Below, in pieces: positions 24,991-37,345 of a stretch of DNA of 64,000 bases. The position numbers were made by a program, and so were the translations under genes. Each line of letters starts with the position of its first letter. The stretch's first letter is position 1. Source of the stretch: Imbricaverruca yamaguchii (taxonomy: Eukaryota; Arthropoda; Thecostraca; Neoverrucidae); NCBI GenBank assembly GCA_034440575.1, contig JAOTOL010001317.1, forward strand, positions 62,001-126,000. The letters run 5' to 3'. The notes under the pieces were generated by a model that ran no database searches, had not been told where the DNA came from, and saw only the letters and a program-made list of their open reading frames with translations.

Positions 24991-25363
24991 GAATAAGGTA
25001 TCGTAACGCCAGCTGCAGGTAGTGGTTAAATCTCAGTAATCCAAACACGGCATAGTGCTGATAGATTGAAGGATAAGAAATCCTGCCGCCAGGACGGCAT
25101 ATAATTTCACATAATTTCATGACAAAATATCTGATTATTAGAGTGGTTCAATAGAACATTGGAGAAGAACAAGTTCTTGACAAAGACGGGAAGTTTTACA
25201 TACAGCTACAACTGCAAAAATATAGCCGGCTTGATCCAAGCCTACCGATCTCACTGGGGACATGACCAAGGACATTATTTTGACCAGCGTGAGATCAAAA
25301 TTTCATCTGAACGGTACAATACATTTTGAGATAAACGGAGAAAATTATTTCTATCAGGTTATG

Positions 25364-25379
25364 TTATCTATATAGATAA
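25364..25379. repeat. Perfect 16 bp palindrome
   Basis: TTATCTATATAGATAA equals its own reverse complement. It stands alone in AT-rich sequence. Confidence 0.9.
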
Positions 25380-25704
25380 TGCAAGACTTGCGTCAAGTTT
25401 GAAATGGTCGTACGCTAGAAGAAATGAAAAACAACAACCATGTGCTTATTGTGTACATTAACGCTAAGCCTTCCTGAGATAGAAGCGCTTATTCTGAGCT
25501 TAGGGTCTCAAAATTCACTTTGATGTTGAATAACCTTCCATTCGCTATAGCCCCAATGTTTTCCATCCATCTTCCCATATTGGGCGTAGCTCATGGTATG
25601 CCGATGCAAGGTTTAGTTCCGAAGTTCACAGACTTGCAAATGATAGCCGCTTTTGTCGCAAACATTTTGAATGCAAAGGTATGTGATTCCATGATAAAAG
25701 CATT

Positions 25705-25757
25705 CCCTGTATGTGCCTTGTCCGTCCTTTTGCAGGACGGACAAGGCACATACAGGG
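25705..25757. repeat. Perfect hairpin: 24 bp arms, 5 nt loop
   Basis: The left arm begins CCCTGTATGTGCC (25705-25728) and the right arm ends GGCACATACAGGG (25734-25757). They are exact reverse complements separated by TTTGC. It lies in otherwise single-copy sequence with no similar copy nearby. It shares the exact geometry, but not the sequence, of the hairpin at 55436. Confidence 0.95.
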
Positions 25758-28238
25758 TGGCACCCGGAGAAGCCGAGTTATCGGGACGACCGCAATTGTA
25801 AGGCAGCAAGATAATCCGACAGTGTGATGATAGTCGATGCTCGTTCCTAGGAACCATTCTGGGCTGCGGGAAGCTGGGATTGGGTGATCTGGTCCAGGGT
25901 TGGATCAGGTTTTGTTGGGTGGGATTCCAAGTACATACTCGGACGGAAAAGCCAGCGATGTAACCGTATGTTATCGTGTCTGCGATCTCCGTTCCACCTG
26001 TCAATGTTCAAAGCTGACATTTATCTCTGTTGAGCCCAGTCAGCACGACCACAGCAGTGTTTGTGCTTTAACCCTCGCAGTGCAGGTGTAATTTAACTCT
26101 CCACCTGGGGGTTCCCTGATAATGAGGCTTCATAAACAGCTCAAAATATCCCTTCCAAAGTTTACAGATTTTCCAAGCATCCATGGATAGTGCTGAAAAC
26201 ATGTACGTTCATATATTGCAGTCCAGGAGCTGAGGTGCAGGACAAATTCAGGTCAAGACCAGGTTTCAAGAAAGCTTTTAGATGCACGTTGCAACATTTG
26301 CCACGAGCCAACTGTGAAGCTACAGTCAAAAATTAAAGATGAGCGCGCAGGTGATGATCGAAGACAAACATCAAAATACAAAGTATGCTGTCAAATTAAG
26401 TCCGCAGATAAGTTCGGATATCGCAGTTGTGGTGTGGGCTAAACACGGATTATTGCGAAGTAAAATGCTCTGAGACAGAGTAATTTTGCACGCCTATCTC
26501 GAGTTACGTGTGATTAGGACACGAATATTTCTTTGAAATTGTTTATTTTTGTTTTGCATTTTTACGCTTTGGAAATTTTTCAATGCAGTTCGAGAAAAAT
26601 ACTGAACTTCTTCAAAGTTGGTAAAAAGTGGTGAAACATCCGACTTTGCTTTGATGCTTTTAATTTGCATTACCCTTCCCCGCGCACAATTGGTTTGGAG
26701 ATCAGTCAATTATCATAGTCCGCGACATATTTCCAGGTAATTGGCCTAAACATGCTCGGTGGCCGTGGCCTTTATGCATATCAAAGTTCTTGACTAAGTC
26801 TCCAGTTCGCATTTCATCGATACTGAAGCAAGAAACATTCGTTTCACGGCCAGCGTCCGAAAACCACAAGGAAGTGCAGGTGATTGACCATACTCCGACA
26901 TTGAACTGATTAACCTGACCTGGAAGGCCAATCGAAAAAAAAACTAAGAAAAAAGTTACAAGTTGCTCTAAAAGTTCAAGGACGAAGATATACAATGTCG
27001 CTTCCCACATTTCTCCATTCAGCTTAGGACAAAAGTTAGTGAATGAGTGCAACTGACACGCCACATAGCGATTGGTAAATAATTCTGCCACACCACGAGG
27101 CTTAAAGTTACACTCTGTTTGACCTCGAATGAACATGGCTGGCCACCCAGAGACAGGGCACTCATACTTTCACGAGTCGCCAGGAGAGGGCAGGTGCGGC
27201 GGGCGGACGGGATCTCTGCCGACAACGGATCTGGATCCTGCACCTGCATCACGGGAGCCTAACGGCGGGCTCCGTGCCTATTGTCGTACGATGTGGAAAT
27301 GTCGAAGGCTATGCAACTCGAGCTATTGGAGAAGTATGCCTAACATTGCGACCTTGGTGGTCAGCCGTGTGGCTGGGCTCGTGACAATCCTGGGCTTGGA
27401 GATATTTTTATTGTTACCCAAGCCAGAAATGCTAATTGTGAGATTTATTTTTCACATCAGAAACGCGTTTTTGTACTTTCAAAGCGTTGGCGCATCGAAT
27501 TTTGAGTTATAACGTCGAAATGATGAGATTCAGAATAAGCAGTGAATCAAAGCAAATAAAGGAATATAAAATGGACCTCTAGTCAGTTGTATTTCACCAC
27601 TACATGATGAACCATTCCTGAAATGAAAGCCTGGGCTGTGGTGTTAAATTTGTGTTAAAAGCAGTGAGCATACACTGTTTAATTTCCAAATGACACTATT
27701 CATCCTTTCAGCGATAAAAAGGAAACGGTAGCTTTTTGGAGGTGACAATAGTTGATTTTAGTTTTTAGTTTCAGTCCAGGACATAGCTGATTTTAGAATC
27801 CTGATTCAGCAGTCGAGTAATATAAGCTGCTGACTCGTGGATTATTTTCATATATATCTAAAAGAAATGGGCGGTGTGTGTAGGGGTGGGGGTATTCACG
27901 GGCCGATTAGTGGTGGGACGCTGCGGTTAGTCTGCAAGCCCTGCACCACACGACCTGGCATTGCAAATAGCGTGCACATGATGCTGCACTACGCAAATAA
28001 GCTACATGTTATAACACCCAGAGTGACTGTGTGTTGACCCGAGCATCATGGAGACACGTGATGGTGGCGTGCGCAGTTAAGTCAGAGTTAGTGTTGCAGC
28101 AGGCTGGAAGGGATGGATTAGTGTGGCAGTAGCAAGTGTGAAATTCTGCAGGATCACACCTAACTAATGAGCTCGGTCGGTGTCATGTTTCAACACAACG
28201 AAATAAAAATACGGGGCACCGACTTGCAGTGACCGGTG

Positions 28239-29266
28239 GGCGTCCGGTGGGGCTCAGACCACTGACGTACACCGTCCGGTGGGGCTCTGATCAATGAAGT
28301 ACACCGTCCGGTGGGGCTCTGATCAATGAAGTACACCGTCCGGTGGGGCTCTGATCAATGAAGTACACCGTCCGGTGGGGCTCTGATCAATGAAGTACAC
28401 CGTCCGGTGGGGCGCTGATCAATGAAGTACACCGTCCGGTGGGGCTCAGACCACTGACGTACACCGTCCGGTGGGGCTCTGATCAATGAAGTACACCGTC
28501 CGGTGGGGCTCAGACCACTGACGTACACCGTCCGGTGGGGCTCTGATCAATGAAGTACACCGTCCGGTGGGGCTCTGATCAATGAAGTACACCGTCCGGT
28601 GGGGCTCTGATCAATGAAGTACACCGTCCGGTGTGGCTCTGATCAATGAAGTACACCGTCCGGTGGGGCTCTGATCAATGAAGTACACCGTCCGGTGGGG
28701 CGCTGATCAATGAAGTACACCGTCCGGTGGGGCTCAGACCACTGACGTACACCGTCCGGTGGGGCTCTGATCAATGAAGTACACCGTCCGGTAGGGCTCT
28801 GATCAATGAAGTACACCGTCCGGTGGGGCTCTGATCAATGAAGTACACCGTCCGGTAGGACTCTGATCAATGAAGTACACCGTCCGGTGGGGCTCTGATC
28901 AATGAAGTACACCGTCCGGTGGGGCTCTGATCAATGAAGTACACTGTCCGGTGTGGCTCTGATCAATGAAGTACACCGTCCGGTGTGGCTCTGATCAATG
29001 AAGTACACCGTCCGGTGGGGCTCTGATCAATGAAGTACACCGTCCGGTGGGGCTCTGATCAATGAAGTACACTGTCCGGTGTGGCTCTGATCAATGAAGT
29101 ACACCGTCCGGTGTGGCTCTGATCAATGAAGTACACCGTCTGGTGTGGCTCTGATCAATGAAGTACACCGTCCGGTGGGGCTCTGATCAATGAAGTACAC
29201 CGTCCGGTGTGGCTCTGATCAATGAAGTACACCGTCCGGTGGTGCTCAAATCAGTGAAGTGCACCG
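28239..29266. repeat. 32 bp minisatellite, about 32 copies
   Basis: The core CACCGTCCGGTGGGGCTC repeats every 32 bp. Most units continue TGATCAATGAAGTA, while four (near 28253, 28445, 28509 and 28733) continue AGACCACTGACGTA. The latter are spaced 192, 64 and 224 bp apart, all multiples of 32. Scattered GGTGTGG and GGTAGG variants occur mainly in the right half. Stops break all frames, so no long frame is produced. Confidence 0.97.
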
Positions 29267-29330
29267 GCTAACGAGTGCAAATTAATTCAGTAAGTGTCAC
29301 GGTCGTGTACCGAGGAGTGGGCGGGCGGAC

Positions 29331-29520
29331 CGGACCAGGCCCGGACCAGAACCGGACCAGGCCCGGACCAGAACCGGACCAGGCCCGGACCAGAACCGGA
29401 CCAGGCCCGGACCAGAACCGGACCAGGCCCGGACCAGAACCGGACCAGGTCCGGACCAGAACCGGACCAGAACCGGACCAGGCCCGGACCAGGTCCGGAC
29501 CAGAACCGGACCAGGCCCGA
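29331..29520. repeat. 11 bp tandem repeat in 22 bp dimers, about 17 units
   Basis: CGGACCAGAAC and CGGACCAGGCC alternate for most of the length, giving a 22 bp dimer period. CGGACCAGGTC variants occur near the right end. Open frames on both strands are by-products. The 11 bp period is near one helical turn. Confidence 0.95.
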
Positions 29521-31125
29521 TCGATCACCTGACCGCAAAACTCGACGGGCGCCGCGCCGATACCGTGACGAAAGCTTCGAAACTGCTCGATATCGCGGGT
29601 CGGACACTTCTGCTAAATTCGGCGTAGTTGCCGACCGGTCTGGCGGCCGGGCGTGACGTCACTATCCAGTCTCAGACAAACCTCGACCGCACTTTCAGCC
29701 AGAAAACGAAACAGCCGGCATTGGCCGGCCACGGCAGCTGAAGCTACCGGACACCCGGTCGGCAGAGTCCCTCCGGTGTCCCCTCACGTCCCCTCCCAGT
29801 GGTGACCCCTCACGTCCTGCCGACCCGGTCATGCCACAGCTGTCGCAGGTGCCGTACAGGCAGCGCGTCTGTCGCTGCGGCCCAGACAGCCTGATGTCAG
29901 ATGTCAGCGGCGTTTAGCGAACGTCGATTTAAGTCGTCAAGAGTCGCGGTCGACGCGACTGGCGAGTGTTTGGTTTGGCGGCAGCGGCGGCGCGGCGGCG
30001 GACGCTGGTCTTTGCTGTCCCAGCGCGGCGGGTTTATTTGCTCAGGTCACAGGGTCCGTCGTCAGGTCGCGGACCGGGGGTGCGGATGCGGGTGGGGTGG
30101 GACAGTGATTAGGTCCCAAATGGCGGGCAGGGTCAGCGTTCAAGTATCCCCAGTCGACAGGAGTAGGAGTTGGTTCAGACCGTCAGGTGGAAATGAATTT
30201 CTTCGATCAATTCGTCACGTTTTTGGTCAATATGAGCTTGGCCAGAATAAACGACGAGGCAACGTTAATTGCGGGAGATATGGTGTTCTAGAAAGCACCG
30301 AATTCAGGGGCTGTGCGGTGATCTATGTCCGGACGTTTGTTAGCTGTTGGTGTTGGTTGGAGAAGTAGTTATAAGTGATTCATGCGAACAGTCAGTAATA
30401 CCTTATCAGATTTATTATAATGTATCTATATCTCACACAATACACCATGTCATTTTTCGTTGATGTAGTATGAATGCATATTACTTACGCTCTTATGTTC
30501 TTGGCTGACAAGAGGAATATAGAAGTTCTGACACGAAAGAAGCAAGCATCAAAATGTATAATGAAAGACCTTAACACGGAGGCTAGCCTAGGGGTATACG
30601 ATATTGCTAAAAGCAAAAGTAGAGGGTGTACTAGGGCATCTACACGACTGACTGAAATTAAATTGGCTGGCGACTGTTCAGCAGGAAATTGTAAATATTC
30701 CCCAGCTCGAACAAATTGAAATGAAAGAATTGATATATTTGGACATTGGAGGTTGATGTTGAATTACTTGTTGAGGGTTCTGAAATAGTAGAATCCCCAA
30801 GCAAGCAACTACTAAAAAGAGCTCCAGTGCATGTGTGAGAACTTCGGGGGTATCCTAGAGCATAGATAAGTTAGAAGGCCTACCAAAAAGATTGTGCTTC
30901 ACGTATATGTGACCCCATTTGAATATTATGCACATTTGTGAAACCCTCCTTAGTTATATATATATATATATATATACATATATATGTTGGAAAGAGTGCA
31001 GCACAAACATACTAGGCTTATCAGTGAACTAGAACATTTAGGATATGGGTGAGACGTTTGCAATATATATCACTTACTGAATAGGAGATTCAGAGGTAAT
31101 ACGAATGAGATGCCTAAAATAACTG
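29521..31125. other. CpG-rich then AT-rich single-copy sequence
   Basis: 29521-30150 is strongly CpG-rich and non-repetitive, and would meet a CpG-island description by eye. A 155-codon plus-strand frame (29901-30368) starts in it, Arg- and Gly-rich, with no motif recognised. An 81-codon plus-strand frame (30474-30719) is Lys/Thr-rich and protein-like but unidentified. A short TA run lies at about 30955-30985. Confidence 0.35.
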
Positions 31126-31204
31126 CCGCCCTGATAGCTTAGTTGTTTAAAGTGCCAGCCTGTGTTGGTCTCCCATCTTCTGGAAAGACATGTTTGAAGT
31201 CGCC
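31126..31204 (+). mobile_element. tRNA-derived SINE-like head (or tRNA pseudogene)
   Basis: TAGCTTAGTTG (31135-31145) fits an RNA polymerase III A box and GTTTGAAGTC (31192-31201) fits a B box with one C-to-T change at its CpG. The preceding GCCCTGA and the GTGCCAG after the A box also match tRNA layout. The A-B distance (57 bp) is longer than the usual ~44 bp and would fit a tRNA with a long variable arm or an insertion. The cloverleaf is not intact. How far the element body extends past 31204 is unclear; about 31400 is possible. Confidence 0.55.
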
Positions 31205-31845
31205 CCACGTGTCATATTTAGCCCTCGGTTGAGAGGGTCGGTTGGCAAATGACCATATGAGGCCGGAAACGCAGCACCAGGGCTGTGTTGGTACATCAAC
31301 GGCACGTGAAGCTATCGGTCAAAGTTCTGCCGTTGAGCTGGAATTCAAGGATCGGGTGGTGGGGCCAGGGTTCACGCAGGAAGCTCTAGCATATGATCTT
31401 GTTCAATGAAGCGACCCCAGGAAGTATTCGAACGATATTTATTTACACAAAATATTTCATAAAATTACTTTAAAATCATCAGTTGATAGACGTAATCGAG
31501 ATGAAACCCTCGGCTTTTATTTCAGCTTTTATGTTCTTTACGTCCTACGTTTACTTCATGTGCAGGCGCGAAGGAATACAGGAAATAAGGTGAACTGTGG
31601 GATCAGCGTGGCTAGCAATGACGTCTTACCACTTTGCAGTCCACCATTTGCGTTTTGAGTCGCAAGTGACGAGGCAATGCCGCGAGAGTCCTGCGATTAA
31701 GACTAATGCTGGGTCAGCGGCGGCTGACCACGTACCGCCAACCGACAGTGGACGTAGTAAACTGGTGCTGGCTCATCACTATTGGCCATCAACCATGTGG
31801 TTAATGGTTATGTAGCCGAGTCTGGCCGGCGGAGCCAGCCGTCAG
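31205..31845. other. Possible SINE body, then single-copy sequence
   Basis: Sequence up to about 31400 may be the body of the SINE-like element, but no second copy in the window lets me define it. The rest is single-copy with no feature seen. Confidence 0.35.
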
Positions 31846-32497
31846 CACTATGTACCTACGGCCGCCTCCACGGCAGCCCTCCAACAATTCCCACAGTGTT
31901 GTGTACTACCGCATCCACAGCAGTCCTCCAATACTCACCACAGTGTTATGTACTGCCGCCTCCACGGCAGTCCTCCAATACTCCCCACAGTGGTGTGTAC
32001 TGCCGCCTCCACGGCAGTCCTCCAATACTCCCCACAGTGTTGTGTACTGCCGCCTCCACGGCAGCCCTCCAACAATCCCCACAGTGTTGTGTACTGCCGC
32101 CTCCACGGCAGTCCTCCAATACTCCCCACAGTGGTGTGTACTGCCGCCTCCACGGCAGTCCTCCAATACTCCCCACAGTGGTGTGTACTGCCGCCTCCAC
32201 GGCAGCCCTCCAATACTCCCCACAGTGTTGTGTACTGCCGCCTCCACGGCAGTCATCCAATACTCCCCACAGTGTTATGTACCGCCACCTACGCGGCAGT
32301 CCTCCAATACTCACCACAGTGTTATGTACCGCCACCTACGCGGCAGTCCTCCAATACTCCCCACAGTGTTGTGTACTGTCGTCTCCACGGCAGCCCTCCA
32401 ATACTCCCCACAGTGTTGTGTACTGCCGCCTCCACGGCAGTCCTCCAATACTCCTCACAGTGTTATGTACCGCCACCTACGCGGCAGTCCTCCAGCA
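31846..32497. repeat. 47 bp minisatellite, about 14 copies, with a hairpin in most units
   Basis: CCTCCAATACTCCCCACAGT recurs every 47 bp. Most units hold ACTGCCGCCTCCACGGCAGT, in which the 7 bp arms ACTGCCG and CGGCAGT are complementary around a 6 nt loop. Three units carry the variant ACCGCCACCTACGCGGCAGT, which weakens the stem. Three plus-strand and three minus-strand frames of 92-272 codons over the array are by-products. Confidence 0.96.
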
Positions 32498-32930
32498 CAC
32501 CAGTCAGGGTTTTCCGATCCACGTCACATTACACCGGGCGGTTCGGTGGCGGCAGCTCGAGACGACCTTGCAAATGTAAATAGCCCAAGTCTGCTATTTT
32601 TGCTGCAGGCGATGCGGCCGGGTGACAAACTTAGCTCCTTTCACAATGTCAAGCTGTATACCGATTGAAACGTCACTACCGACAACCCTGGGCAACAGGA
32701 TTTTCCCGGTAGATCTGAACTCCAGCACGGTGTACACACGTCTACAATGCCACACTGAACATGGTTGACCGAAGCAGACATGCCGCAACTGATGGATTAT
32801 GTGGTATTATGGTGCATCATTAAAACATCCGTCCTCGCCCTTTACGTTCTGACGCGCTAGATATTGTATTGCATACCAGAATGTCTGCAATGTCGCATGA
32901 CCCTCGTCCGCGATAAACAAATGACCTCAG
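32498..32930. other. Single-copy sequence, no feature seen
   Basis: A short spacer between the 47 bp and 46 bp arrays without repeats or motifs. Confidence 0.45.
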
Positions 32931-35150
32931 CGAGGCAGACTGGATGGTCGCCGAGGTGGGGCCGCGTTCACCGCACAAAGACAGACTGGACGGTCGCCGT
33001 GGTGGGGTAGCGTTCATCGCCCAAAGACAGACTGGACGGTCGCCCGGGCGGGGCCACGCTCACTGCTCAGAGACAGACTGGATGGTCGCCCGGGCGGGGC
33101 CGCGCTCACTGCCCGGAGACAGACTGGACGGTCGCCCGGGCGGGGTCTCACTGCTCAGAGACAGACTGGACGGCCGCCCGGGCGGGGCCACGCTCACTGC
33201 CCGGAGACAGACTGGACGGTCGCCCGGGCGGGGCCACGCTCACTGCTCAGAGACAGACTGGACGGTCGCCCGGGCGGGGCCACGCTCACTGCCCGGAGAC
33301 AGACTGGACGGTCGCCCGGGCGGGGCCACGCTCACTGCCCGGAGACAGACTGGACGGTCGCCCGGGCGGGGTCACGCTCACTGTCCGGAGACAGACTGGA
33401 TGGTCGTCCGGGCGGGGCCACGCTCACTGCCCGGAGACAGACTGGACGGTCGCCCGGGCGGGGCCACGCTCACTGCCCGGAGACAGACTGGACGGCCGCC
33501 GAGGAGGGGCCACGCTCACTGCTCAGAGACAGACTGGACGGTCGCCTGGGCGGGGCCACGCTCACTGCCCGGAGACAGACTGGACGGTCCCCCGGGCGGG
33601 GCCACGCTCACTGCCCAGAGACAGACTGGACGGTCGCCCGGGCGGGGCCGCGCTCACTGCCCAGAGACAGACTGGACGGCCGCCGAGGAGAGGCCGCGCT
33701 CACTGCCCAGAGACAGACTGGACGGTCGCCGAGGAGAGGCCGCGCTCACTGCTCAGAGACAGACTGGACGGCCGCCGAGGAGAGGCCGCGCTCACTGCCC
33801 AGAGACAGACTGGACGGGCCGGCCGCTCACGCCGGAGACAGACTGGAGGTCCCGGGGGGGCCGCTCACTGTCCGGAGACAGACTGGACGGTCGCCGAGGC
33901 GAGGCCACGCTCACTGCCCAGAGACAGACTGGACGGTCGCCGAGGAGAGGCCACGCTCACTGCCCAGAGACAGACTGGACGGTCGCCGAGGAGGGGCCAC
34001 GCTCACTGCCCAGAGACAGACTGGACGGTCGCCTGGGCGGGGCCACGCTCACTGCCCGGAGACAGACTGGACGGTCCCGGGGGGGGCCACGCTCACTGCT
34101 CAGAGACAGACTGGACGGTCGCCCGGGCGGGGCCACGCTCACTGCCCGGAGACAGACTGGACGGTCGCCCGGGCGGGGCCACGCTCACTGCCCGGAGACA
34201 GACTGGACGGTCGCCCGGGCGGGTCACGCTATGTCCGGAGACAGACTGGAGGTCCGGGCGGGGCCACGCTCACTGCCCAGAGACAGACTGGACGGTCGCC
34301 CGGGCGGGGCCACGCTCACTGCCCAGAGACAGACTGGACGGCCGCCGAGGAGGGGCCACGCTCACTGCTCAGAGACAGACTGGACGGTCGCCTGGGCGGG
34401 GCCACGCTCACTGCCCGGAGACAGACTGGACGGTCCCCCGGGCGGGGCCACGCTCACTGCTCAGAGACAGACTGGACGGTCCCCCGGGCGGGGCCACGCT
34501 CACTGCCCGGAGACAGACTGGAGGGTCGCCCGGGCGGGGCCGCGCTCACTGCCCAGAGACAGACTGGACGGCCGCCGAGGAGAGGCCGCGCTCACTGCCC
34601 AGAGACAGACTGGACGGCCGCCGAGGAGAGGCCGCGCTCACTGCTCAGAGACAGACTGGACGGTCGCCGAGGAGAGGCCGCGCTCACTGCTCAGAGACAG
34701 ACTGGACGGCCGCCGAGGAGAGGCCGCGCTCACTGCCCAGAGACAGACTGGACGGTCGCCGAGGAGAGGCCGCGCTCACTGCCCAGAGACAGACTGGACG
34801 ATCGCCCGGGCGGGGCCACGCTCTCTGCCCAGAGACAAACTGGACGGTCGCCGAGGAGAGGTCACGCTCACTGCCCAGAGACAGACTGGACGGTCGCCCG
34901 GGCGGGGCCACGCTCACTGCCCAGAGACAAACTGGACGGTCGCCCGGGCGGGGTCACGCTCACTGTCCGGAGACAGACTGGACGGTCCCCCGGGCGGGGT
35001 CACGCTCACTGCCCAGAGACAGACTGGACGGTCGCCCGGGCGGGGTCACGCTCACTGCCCAGAGACAGACTGGACGGTCGCCCGCGCGGGGTCACGCTCA
35101 CTGCCCAGAGACAGACTGGACGGTCGCCGAGGCTCGTGTGCCTTGTCCGG
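32931..35150. repeat. 46 bp minisatellite, about 48 copies (largest array)
   Basis: The core GAGACAGACTGGACGGTCGC recurs every 46 bp. Two main unit types differ in the middle: CCGGGCGGGGCCACG and CGAGGAGAGGCCGCG. They occur in runs rather than at random. Units with internal deletions are seen near 33150, 33815-33870, 34080 and 34220-34250. The unit has no stop in any plus-strand frame, so a 745-codon frame (32944-35181) runs through in spite of the indels. Tolerance of frame-changing deletions argues against selection on any one frame. Confidence 0.97.
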
Positions 35151-37107
35151 AGCCGACATGGCAACACATCTGCTGTCCTGACCCCACCGAATCATCAGTG
35201 CAGCGAACCAGCACGTGGGCAGGATTTTATGATTACGGACATATTTTTTCCGTAACGTAATAGCTGATGTTGGCAACAAGTTGCTGGAATTGATGCGACA
35301 AACTTAGCTTCGTCGAGGAATGTTCAACCGGGAATTGTTATGCCTGGTGGCGAAGCGACACCACACATTTTGTGTCCGAGCACAAGAAGGCTATACGTCG
35401 ATTCTACGTTGCAGGCCATGCAAGTATATGAAGCTACAGAAACCTGGCTACTTTAGGCTTAAAAGACGGCTACATTTTAGTTCCTTACAACATTCATTTA
35501 CACGACGTAGCTTTTGCCCCGGTTTTCGTGAGCGGCAATTATCGGCTTCTATTGGCCTCTGCTCAGAACGTATTTGGTGTGTACCGACAATGACGAGCGA
35601 ACTGTCATGGTTGCGAAATTAACGATGTAGCACCAGGTGGTCCGTATCACCATACCCAGCGGCTGGTCCGGCATGCTGGAGCTCACATGGCTCAGTACTG
35701 TCTGGCAATCCGGCCAGCATCAAGTCAAAGCAACCGACATTTAGGCACGCGCGTAAATACAAGTGTGAATATGGTAGGATGCCAGGAGTTGCCTTTAGCA
35801 TAATTATGGCTAACTTCAACTGCAATATAATCCACCGACGCTAGATTCCACTTAAGATCCCTTCACACAAACTGTGTGAGCATTAAAAAAAACAAGGAAT
35901 CCGGTCTCATCTAGAATCACGGAAAAGCTAATGAAAGTCACAAGTTAAGCAAAGCATTTTCGCAGTGGTAGAAACATTACTATGATTTTGATGCATATAC
36001 ATATACACACATATATAAATATATATACAAACATAATAATACATAGCATGCATAATAATATCTTCTCGATGAATCCATTGTAGTAAAGAACATCACAGAC
36101 TGCTAATGTTACGATGGTTCAGACGCTGCCTTACTCCACCGACTTTTGTTTTATCTCTGGCGATTCGGCGACAACCACTGTCACGATGAGACTGAGGATC
36201 TCCAGACCTCAGCATAGACACCGAAGGTAACCTTCGACGACATACCAGGCCCTTGGTCTCCCTAGGTTACATCATGAGCACTCAACGTCACTCAGGGAAA
36301 TGTTATACGGGGTCATACGCCCGCATGTTGCATTTACTTATACGAATCTTAGGTACCTTGTTTGCATGTGACGGGCGTACAATTCGCATCATGCAGGTGG
36401 GAATCAACGATGCAACATGTACGCAAAAGCACACATATCCACGTCAGCAAATTTGATCCCGCATAAGCTCACTGAAGACAGGTGTATAGTAAATGCATTT
36501 GTTGGAGTTTCTTTAATCGAGTCAGGGTTCTTGCTAGAATTTACGCATAAATTAAATAAGGATTGTCATCTGTTTTGCTGACGACATTATACAATTATTT
36601 ATCTATCTAATTGAGAGATCAAAGTTTATATGTATATTGGATCCAACATGTACAAAGAAATAATAGGTTTTTGGACATTCTAGATGATGCTATATTTACT
36701 TCACGTCTCACAGGGAAATGCAGGTTATGTATCGTAGGTAAGTTATATTAATGTAGGTTACGTAATAGTACACTTGTGATCTAATCAACAAAGCTTACGT
36801 TGTGTTGCCTTGAAGTTTATCTGATATATGATCTGATGCGTGCTGCATGAGATACTTGTTCCTGGACCAAAAATAATTACCGGTATATCCGACATTCGCT
36901 AGAATCACTATTTCTTCCTTCTTAAGAAAGAACACATTTTCTGCAAGAAAGCACAAATAATTTAGCCCTTTTATTGGCGTAACTGGTGACCTTGAGCGTG
37001 GTCGAGGTTTTGGATGGCGCGTTCTGAAGCAGGGGAATGGTGGGCAGATAACTGTGAAGCCACTTGCGTGGGTACACTGGTCGGACGACATTACGTGCCA
37101 GGTGCCC
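35151..37107. other. Single-copy sequence, no feature seen
   Basis: About 2 kb, AT-rich around 35850-36800, with a small ACATATA-rich patch near 36000. The longest frame before the next array is 100 codons (35320-35622, plus) with no recognisable motif. Confidence 0.4.
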
Positions 37108-37345
37108 GTCTCTCCCGCCATAACCGAGCCGGATGCCGACCGCTTCTCCCGCCATAACCGAACCGGCTGCCGACCATTTCTCCCACCATAACCGAGCCGG
37201 CTCCCGACCATTTCTCCCTCCATAACCGTGCCGATTGCTGGCCGTCTCTCCCGCCATAACCGAGCCGGTTGCCGACCATTTCTCTCGCCATAACTGTGCC
37301 GGTTGCCGGGCCGTTTCTCCCGCCGTAACCGCGCCAGCCGCTCAT
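37108..37345. repeat. 34 bp minisatellite, 7 copies
   Basis: TCTCCCGCCATAACCGAGCC recurs at 37111, 37145, 37179, 37213, 37247, 37281 and 37315, exactly 34 bp apart, with moderate divergence between units. Minus-strand Arg/Gly-rich frames across it are by-products. Confidence 0.94.

Larger units (their letters stand above)
24991..28238. other. AT-leaning single-copy sequence with unidentified open frames
   Basis: About 3.2 kb without tandem arrays. Frames include 137 codons (minus, 25591-26004), 144 codons (minus, 26702-27136, Phe/Val-rich middle, protein-like composition) and 127 codons (plus, 27129-27512). None shows a motif I can name, and lengths near 140 codons are expected by chance a few times in a window this size. 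I see no continuation of the LINE reverse transcriptase after 24990. A perfect hairpin lies at 25705-25757. Confidence 0.4.

Noticed and set aside
26702..27136. 144-codon minus-strand frame with protein-like composition
   Set aside because: No family recognised, and frames of this length are expected a few times by chance in this window. Not called as a gene without transcript or conservation data.
28239..29266. CRISPR array
   Set aside because: Units are contiguous 32 bp tandem copies with no variable spacers, no cas genes are present, and the context is eukaryotic.
32944..35181. 745-codon plus-strand open frame
   Set aside because: It lies wholly in the 46 bp array. All three plus-strand frames are open and frame-changing deletions are tolerated, so there is no sign of coding.
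36180..36240. CGAAGGTAACCTTCG near-palindrome as a regulatory site
   Set aside because: Only 7 bp arms with a 1 nt centre. Such short palindromes are common by chance.
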